From the NCBI GenBank assembly GCA_030704615.1, contig JAKLZA010000183.1, positions 1 through 61,000 of the forward strand: a DNA stretch of 61,000 nt, written 5' to 3'. The first letter of the stretch is position 1. Each line of letters begins with the position of its first letter. A program made the position numbers and the translations under genes. This DNA comes from Takakia lepidozioides (lineage: Eukaryota > Streptophyta > Takakiopsida > Takakiales > Takakiaceae). A model generated the notes under the pieces. The model searched no databases. It was not told the DNA's origin and saw only the letters and a list, made by a program, of their open reading frames with translations. Below, piece by piece: positions 40,932-52,087 of the stretch.

Positions 40932-43900
40932 CTATGCTTATCTCAGGTACCTTCAAGGATGCCTTACTCTCCATGCCCAATTAGCCAACATATTTTTGCT
41001 GGAGAAGATCTTACCTTATGAAGGACTTGCTTGCTCCACACCATGGTCATGGCGGGAGAGGAGGCTGATATCTCATGGCTTTGGCCTTCCCATTGCCTTG
41101 GGTTCATCACCGGGAACCCTTTTGTGCTCAGACCAAGGTGTTAGTAAATCAAACATAAAACTGAAAACAGAAGGGAGATTGGTTGATAATGTGTACAAGA
41201 ACCACCAAGTACACTGGTCTAAATCAGAGAGGGAAGATACTTATGTCTTGTCGAGACATGGACAAAGACCTGACAAGGTCATTGTAAAATTAACGACAAA
41301 TCAGCCTCATAACAAGGCATTATCAACCATTCTTCATTCACAAGTCAGCTTTATGACAAATCCCAGACTTCAAAGTCAATGAAGTCTCTGGGTGGGGGGG
41401 GGGGAATTAGAGACTCCATTACCACTGTTCATAGTAGGAAACCATTGCTCAGCATGCTAAAAAGTGCCATTCATGACATGCCATGTCATTCAGTCTGTAT
41501 TTTTTGGTCAGCTTACATACCAAGGCATAACCAACCATCCTCATTTATTGTTGGCCCAAAAACTAGTATAGTTTTGGGTTCTTTGTATCATTGGACATAC
41601 CAAAGTGACGAGCAGTAAGTATCCATGTCATATAAAGATCCATTGATCACTGTTCATGGCTGGAAATGTCTGTTTGTCTTAAAGAAGCCATTCATGATCA
41701 TAGAAGGCTTAAGAACAAAAATAAGAGCATTCTTTACATAAAGAACATCACCAAAGCAGGGTTACGGACTGATATTTGGCAGCTTATACAACGGGTTATA
41801 ATCAGCTGCCCTACTTTGCACATCAAGTCACTTATTGACACCATGTTTTTGCCCCATGATCGTTTTAGATTTGGGGCTGGTGTGTAATTTCAATGACAGG
41901 GTTAGAGTATATTCCCACCTCTTATTCCATGCCCCAAGACCAAGTTCTATGTCCGGGGTAGGGAAATCATTACCATAACAGGCTGTAATCAGATTTACAT
42001 GCATGCAAATCATCCATAGGAAACACAAAGAATCTGAATTGCTCGTCCATCAGGCCTGAAGGTTACTTTGGTATTATTTTATCCTAAAGCAACTTGAATA
42101 CAATGCCTGAATCATTCTGTTCACATCTACCAATGTCTTACCATTTTGGAAAATAGGTAAACATTCAAGGGCATATAACCAAGGACCAGATTTGGCCACA
42201 AAAGATCCATCCATATCAGTTTGGCATGGTATCAAGTGTCCTAAGTGACCAGCTTCTAAAAGAGGCTAAGTTTCCAATGCTTGTACATTCAAGAACACTG
42301 TCTGGTATGAAACAGGTCTGCCCTACATTGTAGCATGTTACCAGATCTCTTTAAAGCCATCAGCTTGTGAGGACCCTCACCTGGTCCCATCACATGCAAT
42401 CAGAAACAGTTAAGTTAGAGACGATGTGGAACCCCAGTCGAGGCTCACCTGCGAAACCCGCAAGGTGGCACGCACATGCAATACAAAGCAAGGGCAGAAA
42501 GGAAACAGAGCATATGCAAGCCAATACCTTGATGGCTTGTGGAAGAGAGGCCTGCGCCATAGCTCTCAGACCAGCAAACAAGAATGCGCAAACAAAATGT
42601 ACAAAGCATGCACAAAGAAAGTGAATCGCCCAACTTAAAGAGTTCAGACACTTCCCCGAGGCCTTAAGATCGCCGCTTGTACCTTAATGATCAATGAAGG
42701 TCACAGCAAGCAACCACAACACAGGTAGATCGCCCGCCAAGCATTAGAGACAACCGCCACAGGGAAATTGGCAGGTACTGCCGCCATTGCGCACCCCGAG
42801 AGGGGAAGAAGGTACTGAATCTTGCCAGAACACCTAAATGCCTTAATGGCGCAGCTCCATGGCATTCAAGGGCGCGCCTGAATCGAGGTCCATGCGCCCC
42901 CCGCCACCATCTCTCAGCTCCAGCCATCCCTTAAGCACGATCGTCGTGCAGAGGGTTAGGGCAGGGAAGAGATGAAGCGCGATTCCCGCGATTTTCATCC
43001 ACGTGATTTCTCACGATTTCATCCATCGGATGAAAATCCATCACACGGGATGAACTCTACCGCGCAGGATGAAATCTATCGTGATTTTCATCCGCGTTGG
43101 ATGAAATCGTCTATCGATTTTTCATCCGTGTCATCCTCTGAGGATGAATCCATTTATGGATGAAAAAATTAAATAATATGATGGCTCCATTAGGATCCCG
43201 ACCTTATACCAAAAACCGGGTAATGTAAATAACCGAAATTAACCAAATTCCAGAAGAAGGTTAATTAGGGTTAGGTAACATACCACTGGTCTTAAACTAT
43301 CAAGTTTTAAGAGAACCAGCCAGATCCATGGAGGGAGGGAGAGAGAGGGAGAGAGATGGAACCCACCAACCATCCCCTGGTATGGCAGCTCCTTATGGAG
43401 TGAGCGTGGTATGAGTGCATACCAGACCCCATCACATAAATGACCTCCCTCTTCTTTGTAACTTCTGGTTACAAAGGAACCATAGAAATAAACATGCCTA
43501 CGATCTCAACTCTCCAAGGTCAACAAACAAAACAAGCCGTGACAATCAAAGGTACATCAACACTTACATCAGAATGTAGAGTTTTACCTTTTAGCTACAC
43601 ATAAGCTCTGATAATGGAAAGATGAGGCCAATGAAGGGACCTTAACTCCGAAATTCATGAAGCAACAAACAGGAAAGAAACTTTTATCAACCCTTTAGTG
43701 TTTACCTAGCCCATATTTTTGGGTACCGCATGTGTACAAAACCAATGGGGGTAGGTTTAGGCAATGAATTTTTCTGCCATTGGCATGTTCCAAGTTGGCA
43801 AGTTGTGACACAAACGAAGGTACATCAACACATACATCAAAATGTAGAGTTTTACCTTTTAGTTTATATAAGCTCTGGTGACCGGAAGAAGAGGCCAGTG

Positions 43901-44344
43901 AAAGAACCCTCAATTCCCAAGGTCATAAAGTAACAATCGGGAAAACAAATCTTATATCAGACTTTTAGTGTTTACCCACCCCTTGTTTTGGGTAAAACAT
44001 GTGTACAAAACCAAAGGGGGCAGGTATTGGGTCTGGCATGGTTTACCACCTGGTATTCAGACAAAACATCTACCAGCAGCATATCATAATTGGGTATTTT
44101 TTATGGTGCTATAAAGAGCAAAGCCATAACCAGGAGAAACATAGAAACATTTGAGCCAAAGAAAAGGAACTCATTCGTATCATAAGGTATCTAAATCTGA
44201 CATAAGGCATCGGCTACATGGGACCGGCAAACAAGAGTAATGTGCACTGACCGGATCATGTATAAGGTGTACACGTCTACTCCAGCAGGCTGTCTTACCA
44301 AGGCCTAGCTCAAAATTTCAGCATTCAGAAGCCCTATAGATGTT
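40932..44344 (+). repeat. Array copy 13
   Basis: Last complete copy (3413 bp). A stretch of about 38 bp at 42437-42475 is replaced by unrelated sequence, and a short stretch near 41111-41125 is scrambled. The rest follows the consensus. Confidence 0.93.
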
Positions 44345-45158
44345 CTATGCTTATCTCAGGTACCTTCAAGGATGCCTTACTCTCCATGCCCAATTAGCCA
44401 ACATTTTTTGCTGGAGAAGATCTTACCTTATGAAGGACTTGCTTGCTCCACACCATGGTCATGGCGGGAGAGGAGGCTGATATCTCATGGCTTTGGCCTT
44501 CCCATTGCCTTGGGTTCATCACTTCAACCAGGAACATATTTGATAACCTTTTGTCATGCTCAGACCAAGTGTTAGTAAATCAAACATAAAACTGAAAACA
44601 GAAGGAGATTGGTTGATAATGTGTACAAGAACCACCAAGTACACTGGTCTAAATCAGAGAGGGAAGATACTTATGTCTTGTCGAGACATGGACAAAGACC
44701 TGACAAGGTCATTGTAAAAATTAACGACAAATCAGCCTCATAACAGGCATTATCAACCATTCTTCATTCACAAGTCAGCTTTAATGACAATCCCAGACTT
44801 CAAAGTCAATGAAGTCTCTCTGGGTGGGGGGGGGAAAATTAGAGACTCAATTACCACTGTTCATAGTAGGAAACCATTGTTCAGCATGCTAAAAAGTGCC
44901 ATTCATGACATGCCATGTCATTCAGTCTGTATTTTTGGTCAGCTTACATACCAAGGCATAACCAACCATCCTCATTTATTGTTGGCCCAAAACTAGTATA
45001 GTTTTGGGTTCTTTGATCATTGGACATACCAAAGTGACTGAGCAGTAAGTATCCATGTCCAAATAAAGATCCATTGATCACTGTTCATGGCTGGAAATGT
45101 CTGTTTGTAAAGAAGCCATTTATGATCATAGAAGGCTTAAGAACAAAATAAGAGCAAA
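44345..45158 (+). repeat. Array copy 14, truncated
   Basis: The first ~814 bp of the unit follow consensus, then the sequence jumps over roughly 900 bp of unit sequence and continues as a badly eroded remnant (next entry). This is the right-hand edge of the macrosatellite. Confidence 0.93.
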
Positions 45159-45345
45159 ACTTAAAGAGAGGAGGCCTCGCCGCTTGTCTTAATGATCCAT
45201 GAAGGTAGGTAGAAAGCATTAGAGACAACCGCGGAAATTGCAGGTAATTTACTGAATCTTGCCACACCTAAATGCCTTAATTCCATGGCATTCAAGGGCG
45301 CTGAATCTCCATCATCTCTCAGCTCCAGCCACCTTTCGTCGTTTA
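45159..45345. repeat. Eroded remnant of the array unit at the array edge
   Basis: After 45158 the sequence resumes about 900 bp further into the unit (AACTTAAAGAG, then GCATTAGAGACAACCG, CTAAATGCCTTAA, CATTCAAGGGCGC and TCTCAGCTCCAGCCA), but with many short pieces missing between the recognisable phrases. It stops just before the TTTCATCC block. Such erosion is expected at an array boundary that escapes homogenisation. Confidence 0.85.
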
Positions 45346-45865
45346 AGAGATGAAGATTTGGTGGCGGGATGCTGTTGGTTTCATCTGGGCGAGGTTTACT
45401 ATTTCATGAGCAGAAACCATGAGCCATGAGCCATGAGCCGCATGAGCCGCATGAGCGGTGAGCCGAAGTCTAAGATACGCGGATTTCATGAGCGGACTCC
45501 TCCAAATTTGGAAATGCGGCAGATTAAACAAGTATTAAAATAATAGTTTTTTATTTGACCTTGCCGTTTTTGGACGTTCCAGATCATGTAATGCGGCGAA
45601 GATATGTCGTCAGTAACAAGTCCGCTCATGGTTTTTTAGATCCGCTCATGGAAATAAGTGACCGTGCAACGGGAAATCCAGTATACCACTGCAAAAGGAC
45701 GTCGCATACTGGCCTGTATAGAGTATTCCGCGGTTTTACATGCCTTAACATTGGAATGAAGCTGACTTTTGCCGCGATTGAACCAATGGAGTCTGCACCA
45801 ATACAGTCTGCAGTACTTCACAATTCTGTCTTCTTCGGGTATTCGGCGGGAAAGGTTTGCAACTG
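45346..45865. other. Intergenic stretch with CATGAGC repeats
   Basis: No supportable gene. From 45419 to 45462 the phrase CATGAGCC/CATGAGCCG is repeated five to six times directly. CATGAGCGGAC at 45487-45497 is matched by its exact complement GTCCGCTCATG at 45620-45630, and GATCCGCTCATG recurs at 45639-45650. A 103-codon frame at 45555-45866 resembles nothing I know. The pattern mirrors the other short-inverted-repeat blocks of the window with a different core sequence. Confidence 0.6.
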
Positions 45866-45869
45866 AACT

Positions 45870-46237
45870 GGGAAATAGGGTGCCGCATTAGGGTTCGCAC
45901 GTGCGAAATTTCGGAGCGGTTTGGTGTTGGCGAAGGCCGCCTCTGGGGTACCTACGACGATACTTGGAAATGCGGCGCCGCATTTCCTTGTCGGAGGTCG
46001 AATGAGGAAAGCAAGTTTTCGGAAAGCAGAAAAACATGAACCCTCCAACATACAAAAATACATGCACGTGGAAACAAGTGAACGATATAGTAATATCTTA
46101 GTTCGAGCAAAACAGGTTACTGGTAGGCAAGACATATGTCGGACCTTTCTGTGGCCAGAGTCTGAGGTACTGGCAGCAGTACAGTTCTACTATCCGAAAA
46201 GGATGGGCGTACCATTGTATGGGACCGCAAGCCAAGC
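45870..46237. repeat. First copies of the GGAAATGCGG palindrome, downstream of the transposase
   Basis: A perfect 22-bp palindrome (arm GGAAATGCGG, centre CG, complementary arm) lies at 45966-45987, preceded by a decayed copy at 45870-45891. A separate 14-bp palindrome built on TTCGCACGTGCGAA sits at 45894-45907. The rest, up to the transposase stop, has no supportable gene. Confidence 0.8.
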
Positions 46238-49200
46238 TCACTGGTCCCCTGGATCCATATTCAGAAGAGTGTGAACCTCCTGGGGGCTCAACCCTGGTGC
46301 ATGTATGAAGTGATGAGTTGTGGAATTACAACGGAGTCTCTTTAGGTACACGTAGTACAAATGCTTGCAAGGGCAGTATGATGCCCCCTTGTTCGCCATG
46401 ATCTGGAAGTCGGTGCAATTGCAGGTGGGTAATTCTGAAATGGTGATGGTGTACACCTCATTGCGAACAGCTGAGCCCGCCGTGGCCATCTGATACACAC
46501 GCCCGAATCCTGGTGGGGGCACTTCTGTCGAGCTCTGGATTGTACAGTTCATCCGAAGTGCATTCCCCATCCTTGTCTCGTTCACTTTTGAGGGAGGTCG
46601 CCGCCTCTTCGGTTTCCCCCAACGGTGTGTAGGATGCTTAGAGCTGTCGTGTCCCATTGTTCTTGCTCTCACAGGGGTCGGTGGTGGAGGCTGTGGAAGC
46701 GGAAATGGTTGTCTGGGGACGTCAGTGCGCTGCACCATCCGAAATCCTGCGGCGGTAAGGGCGTCGGCCTCAACCTGACTCAGATCGCAGCCTGGTTCCA
46801 CCGGCCACACCGGGGGAGCCTCTGGCATTGTTTGTATGCCGTACTTGGGCTTTCCATACACGCAAGTCATAATGTCGTGCCTGCAGAACCAGAACTGGGT
46901 GGTTGTCGCCTCCGCAAACTTTGCATGGACAAATCTTCCTGTAAAAGTAGGAGCAGGGACAGCCCCATCTGGATTCCTCCTTATCATCTCTAAACAACGT
47001 TGCCGTGTATCCACACGAATTGCGGAACACCTTCCTCGAAACGACGGCTTTGTGCGAGCAATTCTCCACTGTGATGCAGACACAGTCGTCTCCACAATGG
47101 CTTGGCCATACTGCATAACAGGGCGGAATCTGGGGCAAGGGAGTGGGAATTTTTTGCACGAAATCCCCGGTTGAAGGCGACGGCGATCTGGAATTTCTTG
47201 GGCTTCCACTGCTGGAAGACACATTGTGCGGCAACATGACGGGACCTCGAGGTGCTGTCCGAATGTTCCTGTCGGATCTCCAGGAATCCTCTTCGCACCC
47301 GGGTTCCTCTTCAATCCTCCGCCTGACAGGGCGAGTCCGGACGTCCCCCTCTAGGTGTTCACCTCTGCGGTGCAGAGGCGTCCCTTGATCTTCTCTCGCA
47401 ATGCTGTCGCCCATTTCACTGGATTCTTGGACCTCGAAGCTGTTCGTACCAACAATTCCTCCCTGTCCGGCCCAAAGCCCCATTGTTTGCCGCTCAGGAA
47501 CTTGTAGTACGTGGCTTGCTGCATGATTGCTCTGTCGATGTCCTCCGTTGTGGCCGTCACTACGTCCACCAGATGTGCGGCAGAAGACGCTCGCCAGGAG
47601 GAGTGGACCGATTCTGCCATATTCGTGTTCGGCATGTCCGTGTCGGAATCCAAGCACCGCTCCTAGAAGGACACAAACAATGGTGAGGGACCAATCGAAA
47701 TGTCCGTAACAGAAAGACAAATGAACGAAAATGACAGCAGCCTACCTCCCGCATGTACTGTCCGAACTGTCGATACCGAAAATGCCACCACCCCAACCAG
47801 CTGTGCAATGCTCCCAGATTGGTTGTCTCCACTGCACCTGACGTGTTCCACCAAGCCTCGATGATAGCAAACTTAACCTCCGCGTCATCAAATGTGGGTG
47901 CATCCTTCCACGCCGTACAAAGGACACGGTGTTCAGCCTGGAATGAGCTAGCAACAAATTTGGTAGTGTAGTGGGATAGACTCTGCATCCAATGGAATCC
48001 ACAGGATCTCTCTTTCCCCTCCATTGGAACATTGGGGTCCTCACCGTACACACGCCGCACCGCTGCCCAGTTGGCCTGAGCGTTGTCTGCCATGAATCCC
48101 CTGAAATTGGGCTCTGGCAATCCCGCCCTTGCCATCTGCTCGTTTATGCCCTCCCACAGATGCATCTCGGACTGTGTGTCCTCCCCTTTCATCTCGCAGA
48201 TTGCAATCGTCATGAGCCTCTTGGAGTGATAGTCATAAACATGCGCACCCATAGTCACCCACTGATGGTTTGTAATTCGCTTGATGTGATCAAACATCAC
48301 CCAAGCATTCGACAAGTTTCCAGTTGTCATGCGAGTGACCAAGTCGACTCCACTCCCAGGCCCACACGTCGACATTTTGAAAATGTAACAACGATCGGAT
48401 TCGCTGCCTTGCCCTGGAAACCTGCTACCTTGGATGTAGTCATATCCAGTCATTCGTTTCACCTCCAGGATTGAGTACATGTCCGACCCCCTGCCGAACT
48501 CCTGCTTGCAAGATACGATGTGATTCCGCACATTCGGACTACAAACGTGCGAGACGGACTCCAAGAGGTCACGCATCTCGTCTTCGGTCAAGGGCTCTCG
48601 GTCGGAACCATCTTCAGACATGATTTTGCCAAGAGCAATCTTGTGGGCTGCCTTCAGCTGAATCTGCTTTGGTCTGGCTCCGGGGCTCAATTTCACCTCC
48701 TCTTTTATGATGTCGTGTGCTTCCTGCACAGCCTCACGCATGTTGCCTCTCGCCAAGGGGTGGCAGTGGACCCCAACGTGTATGCAAGCTCTAGTCAAGT
48801 CCGGGAGCAAATGGATTACGTAATATTGCTTGGCTCTGCACATGGACATGCACGTCGGTGGTTCTTTGCAATGTGCACACTTGAAAGAACCCGCAGGAGC
48901 TTGGCTGGAGACAATGAATGGATGATGCGTTGTGCCAGTCCAATCCGTCTCGTTTCTCCGCCCTCCTTTGGAGAGAAAGTGGAAGCAGGTGGGATTGAGG
49001 CACCTCAGCTTCCCCGCACAGAGGACATATCGTACACGAACACCATCAGCAATTTTCGTGCTACTGGTCTTCGTCACACACCAGGGGTGTCCGTCATGCT
49101 TTCGATCCATGTCTGTTAACATCCCGGAGGCTTTGTTTGACGAAGAAACAGGTGGAAACTCGAAGATGACATTGCCATCGACTTCGGGAGGCAGAAACGT

Positions 49201-49860
49201 TACCTTTCTGACTGGGAATTTGGCATAGTCGAGAGCAGCCAGCTCGGAGCGAGAACCATCGAGGTGATGTTGTCGTAGGAGCTGCACAATGGACCGGGTT
49301 GGAGTTATGCTCGAGGGCACATGCGTAGCACCTACAGAGACGTCCATGCCGGATTTGAACGACCGTGTGGAGGACATGGGTACCTCAATGCAATCATCTT
49401 CCTCGTCGGAAATGTCGAATACGTCCACACGAGAAGCTATGGAGGGTCTTGACGGTCCAGGTCGGGAATGATTATCGTTGCATACCTCTCTGTTGGCAGT
49501 GGCCGCCTCTCGGTTTCCGGACTCCTTTGTGGATGGTGTGGGCAGCGACTGATTCGGAAAGGGAATGGGCATTCCCACAGCTCGGTACAGGATGGTGTCT
49601 GATGGGGGAACGTGCCATTCGATTCCGCAACCTCCGTCGTTACCTAGCACGACAATGGTCTCGTCAACCTGTCCAGGAACATCCTTCCTTTCTTCTTCCA
49701 AATAAACTGTGCCCGGTTTGAGCTTGAATTTGGAACAAAGGTAAGTTTCAGTCACTCTGCAAAGTCCTCCCTCGTTTGGATCCAGGCTCTCCCAAGTTGC
49801 GGAGGACAGCAAACTATAGCGTAGGAATTCGGAGCCATCGAACACCGCACGAGTTGGCAA
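46238..49860 (-). CDS. Mutator-like (MULE) transposase with C-terminal SWIM zinc finger
   Basis: Catalyses cut-and-paste movement of a DNA element. Exon 1 (49860-47746) has an acidic N-terminus, a Cys/His region at residues ~260-367 ending in HVGVHCHP (WRKY-GCM1/FLYWCH-like DNA binding), and the MULE core: D524 (VMFDHIKR), D592 (GFMADNAQAN) and the C620-x2-H623 pair. A phase-0 GT-AG intron lies at 47663-47745. Exon 2 supplies the third acidic residue in TNMAESVHSSW (E722), completing the DDE set. The SWIM finger (CNC..CPCKH) is at 46361-46423. A TAG at 47351-47353 interrupts the frame, but adding one G to the GGG run at 47392-47394 opens the next frame through it; the return to the SWIM frame (47.0-47.3 kb) is unresolved. 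The frame opens with TTG and no in-frame ATG precedes residue 97, so an upstream exon may be missing. Confidence 0.85.
46361..46423 (-). other. SWIM zinc-finger coding segment
   Basis: The translated pattern is C-N-C, thirteen residues, then C-P-C-K-H followed by LYYVYLKRL. This is the CxC...CxH arrangement of SWIM domains, which sit C-terminal to the DDE core in plant MULE and FAR1-family proteins. Confidence 0.85.
47663..47745 (-). other. 83-bp GT-AG intron in the transposase
   Basis: On the minus strand the exon ends ...CGGGAG, followed by GTAGGCTG; the intron ends in a T-rich tract and TTCTAG before GAGCGGTGC. Both flanking frames are open and join in phase 0, bringing the AESVHSSW motif into line with the two upstream aspartates. 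It contains no copy of the palindrome. Confidence 0.8.
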
Positions 49861-50264
49861 GTGCGAGGTTCAGTATAGCGACAGACCAAGGCTCACAGGC
49901 ACCATCTAAGTGGATCTGCGGAGTCCATCGACGATTGGAAGTCGCACATTGAAGTGGAAAGTATTGTTTCAAGCTACATGCATGAAGGTGGGAGGTTTGA
50001 TTCCATAGCCAGTAAGTATGACAATGATGGCCGATTCGGCGACGAAATAACATCTCCTGACAGTTTCTCCTGAGGGTGGATCCAGCAGTATTCTCGGTGC
50101 AGACAGGAACGTTCGCACTGACAAGTGCCAGGACTGTTGGTTAAAACGGTCAGACAACCAAGTTGTGCTCATCAAGACTGGCCGCAATGTTGTGTTTCGG
50201 AACAATGCAACCCATTCAGGTTCCAGATTTCCCGTCCGAGTGATTCTTTCGATTGCTGGTGGAC
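49861..50264. other. Spacer between transposase and palindrome array
   Basis: About 400 bp upstream of the transposase. Short frames exist on both strands but none is convincing. It should hold the transposase promoter and perhaps a missing first exon; a CACTTAG/ATGG boundary near 49906 could be a splice site but does not join in frame. I see no TATA box. Confidence 0.4.
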
Positions 50265-51655
50265 GGAAATACGCGCCGCATTTCCGTATTGCTTCTTGGT
50301 CATGCACCAGAGCGACGGAAATGCGGCACCGAGTTTCGTCCGGGGGAAACCTTATACTCTCCAGAACGGAAATGCGGTAACGATTTCCATCCAGCAAGCT
50401 GGAAATGCGGTATGTAAGGTGAACGGAAATGCGGTACCGCATTTCCGTCCGAGTCGCGAAGGAAATGCTTATCTGAGGATATATTTCCATCAAAAGCACG
50501 GTATGTGAAGGTGGAACGGAAATGCGGTACCGCATTTCCGTTCTGATTGAGAATTATGAACAACGGAACAGAAATGCGGCACCGCATTTCCGTCCGAGTC
50601 GCACTTTCCGACATTCCAGAACGGAAATGCGGCGCCGCATTTCCATTTTGTATCTGATGCATGGAGCCGAGTGCAATTCCGATTCACGCAATTCCGACCG
50701 GTTGAGACATTCATACTATCCAGAACGGAAATGCGGTGCCGCATTTCCGTTCTGACTGAAAATCGTGAACCATCGGAACTGAAATGCGGCAGCGCATTTC
50801 CATCCGAGTCGCACCTCCCAACATTCCAGAACGCAAATGCGGCACCGCATTTCCGTTCTGATGAAAATCGTGAAACATCGGAACTGAAATGCGGTACCGC
50901 ATTTCCGTCGGAGTCGCACCTTCCGACATTCCAAAACGGAAATGCGGCGCCGCATTACCGTTTTGTATGTGAGGCATGGAGCTGTGGAACGAAAATGCGG
51001 CACCGCATTTCCGCCAGGGTCAGACCTTATACTCTATAGAACGGAAATGCGGTACCGCATTTCCTTCTGACTGAAAATCGTGAACAACGGGAACAGAAAT
51101 TCGGCACCGCATTTCCGTCCGAGTCGCACCTTCCGACATTCTCGAACGGAAATGCGGCGCCGCATTTCCGTTTTGTATACGAGGCCTGGAGCTGTGGGAC
51201 GGAAATGTGGTGCCGCATTTCCATCCATGTGAGACCTTCAAACTTTCCAGACAGGAAATGCGGCACCGCATTTCTGTTCAGGTGAGACCTCTATACTTTC
51301 CCGAACGGAAATGTGGAACGGCATTTCCGTTCATCAACTATGGTATGTGAAGGGGGAACGGAAATGCGGTATATTTCGTTCAGATTGAAAATCATGAACC
51401 ACGGGAACTGAAATGTTGTGCCGCATTTCCGTCCGAATCGCACCTTTCGACATTCCTGAACGGAAATGCGGCGCCGCATTTCCCTTTTGTATCTCATACA
51501 TGGAGCTGTGGGACGGAAATGCGGCACCGTATTTCCGTTCAACAACTAAGGTATGTGAAGGTGGAACGGAAATGCGGTGCCGCATTTTCTTCCAACAAGT
51601 ACGGATGTGTAGCTTCGTGATGGTACTTAACGGAAATGCGGCGCCGCATTCGCAT
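50265..51655. repeat. Array of ~26 copies of a 22-bp palindrome organised in a ~209-bp higher-order repeat
   Basis: Copies of the palindrome (arms GGAAATGCGG / complement, YR centre) recur about every 52 bp, starting at 50265, 50317, 50368, 50425, 50518, 50571, 50622, 50727, 50780, 50832, 50885, 50938, 50991, 51044, 51097, 51147, 51201, 51255, 51306, 51359, 51408, 51461, 51512, 51567 and 51630. The ~30-bp spacers fall into five classes: A (GTCCGAGTCGCACCTTCCG), B (TTTTGTATCTGATGCATGG), C (GTGAGACCTTATACTCTCC), D (TTCTGACTGAAAATCGTGA) and E (AAGGTATGTGAAGGTGGA). The order is D-A-B-(C or E), repeated. Frames through this region only translate the repeat in different phases and are not genes. 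It occupies the intergenic space between two divergent genes. Confidence 0.93.
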
Positions 51656-52087
51656 TTTCACTCCAACTCATCAGACGCTGGGACGGAAATGCCTTGAAAT
51701 GTGAACACGTGGAGCAACGGAATTGCGCACATGTCTGCACTCTATCTGACTGAAGTGGCATGAGGCGGCGCGGCCTGACCGTTGGATAATGATGTTTGTT
51801 TTCGGACGGCAGGCGTACCCTGAACGATTCGAATTTCGTAATGACGCAAAGTCCACGAGGAGACACTTTCGTCCAACCCTTTCGAACCCAAGTGGTGCAT
51901 CACCGCCGTTTCATCTACTTTTGTCGTGTCTCCTCAGTCACCCCCTCTCGCGCCCTTTCCATCTGCACTCTTTGCCCCTTTTCCCTGTCTCTGTTCTTCT
52001 TATGCTCGAACCTGAGAGGGGGGATTTCGTGCACCAGACAGGAGACCTCGTCGCAAGCTCCGAAAATTATACTTCGGACGTAGGCCA
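51656..52087 (+). promoter_or_regulatory. 5' region of the DGNHR gene
   Basis: About 430 bp between the last palindrome and the proposed ATG. It contains pyrimidine-rich stretches (51904-51995) and no clear TATA box. A 128-codon frame at 51789-52175 overlaps it but has an ordinary composition for leader sequence, and is not supported by splice phase as the exon-1 frame at 52088 is. Confidence 0.35.

Larger units (their letters stand above)
1..45158. repeat. Macrosatellite: 13 full copies and one truncated copy of a ~3.41-kb unit, head to tail
   Basis: The phrase CTATGCTTATCTCAGG, set as unit start, recurs at 1, 3432, 6811, 10209, 13590, 17009, (degraded) 20461, 23862, 27274, 30685, 34111, 37542, 40932 and 44345, giving unit lengths of 3379-3452 bp. 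Copies are nearly identical throughout and always in the same orientation. Differences are mostly 1-2-base indels, often in homopolymers, a few 10-35-bp deletions, and CpG-to-TpG/CpA changes. Short frames up to 167 codons occur on both strands, but indels break them differently in each copy and none resembles a protein I know, so I annotate no gene. I saw no 5S, 18S, U6 or tRNA-like sequence. It could be a pericentromeric or knob-type satellite, or an amplified transposon fragment. Confidence 0.97.

Noticed and set aside
1-45158. Recurrent 60-167-codon frames in each array unit
   Set aside because: The same sequence is open in some copies and broken in others, in several frames on both strands, with no recognisable domain; they reflect a low stop density in a repeated sequence.
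1-45158. rDNA repeat or 5S cluster
   Set aside because: No conserved rRNA stretches were seen in the unit on either strand, so a 3.4-kb rDNA-type unit is unsupported.
50300-51585. Many overlapping open frames of 80-120 codons on both strands
   Set aside because: All encode short recurring peptides such as GNAAPHF or KCGAAFP, which are only the palindrome read in different phases.
50265-51655. CRISPR-like array (22-bp repeats with ~30-bp spacers)
   Set aside because: Spacers are not unique but belong to five recurring classes in fixed order, repeats are degenerate palindromes, no cas-like gene is near, and neighbouring genes have spliceosomal introns.
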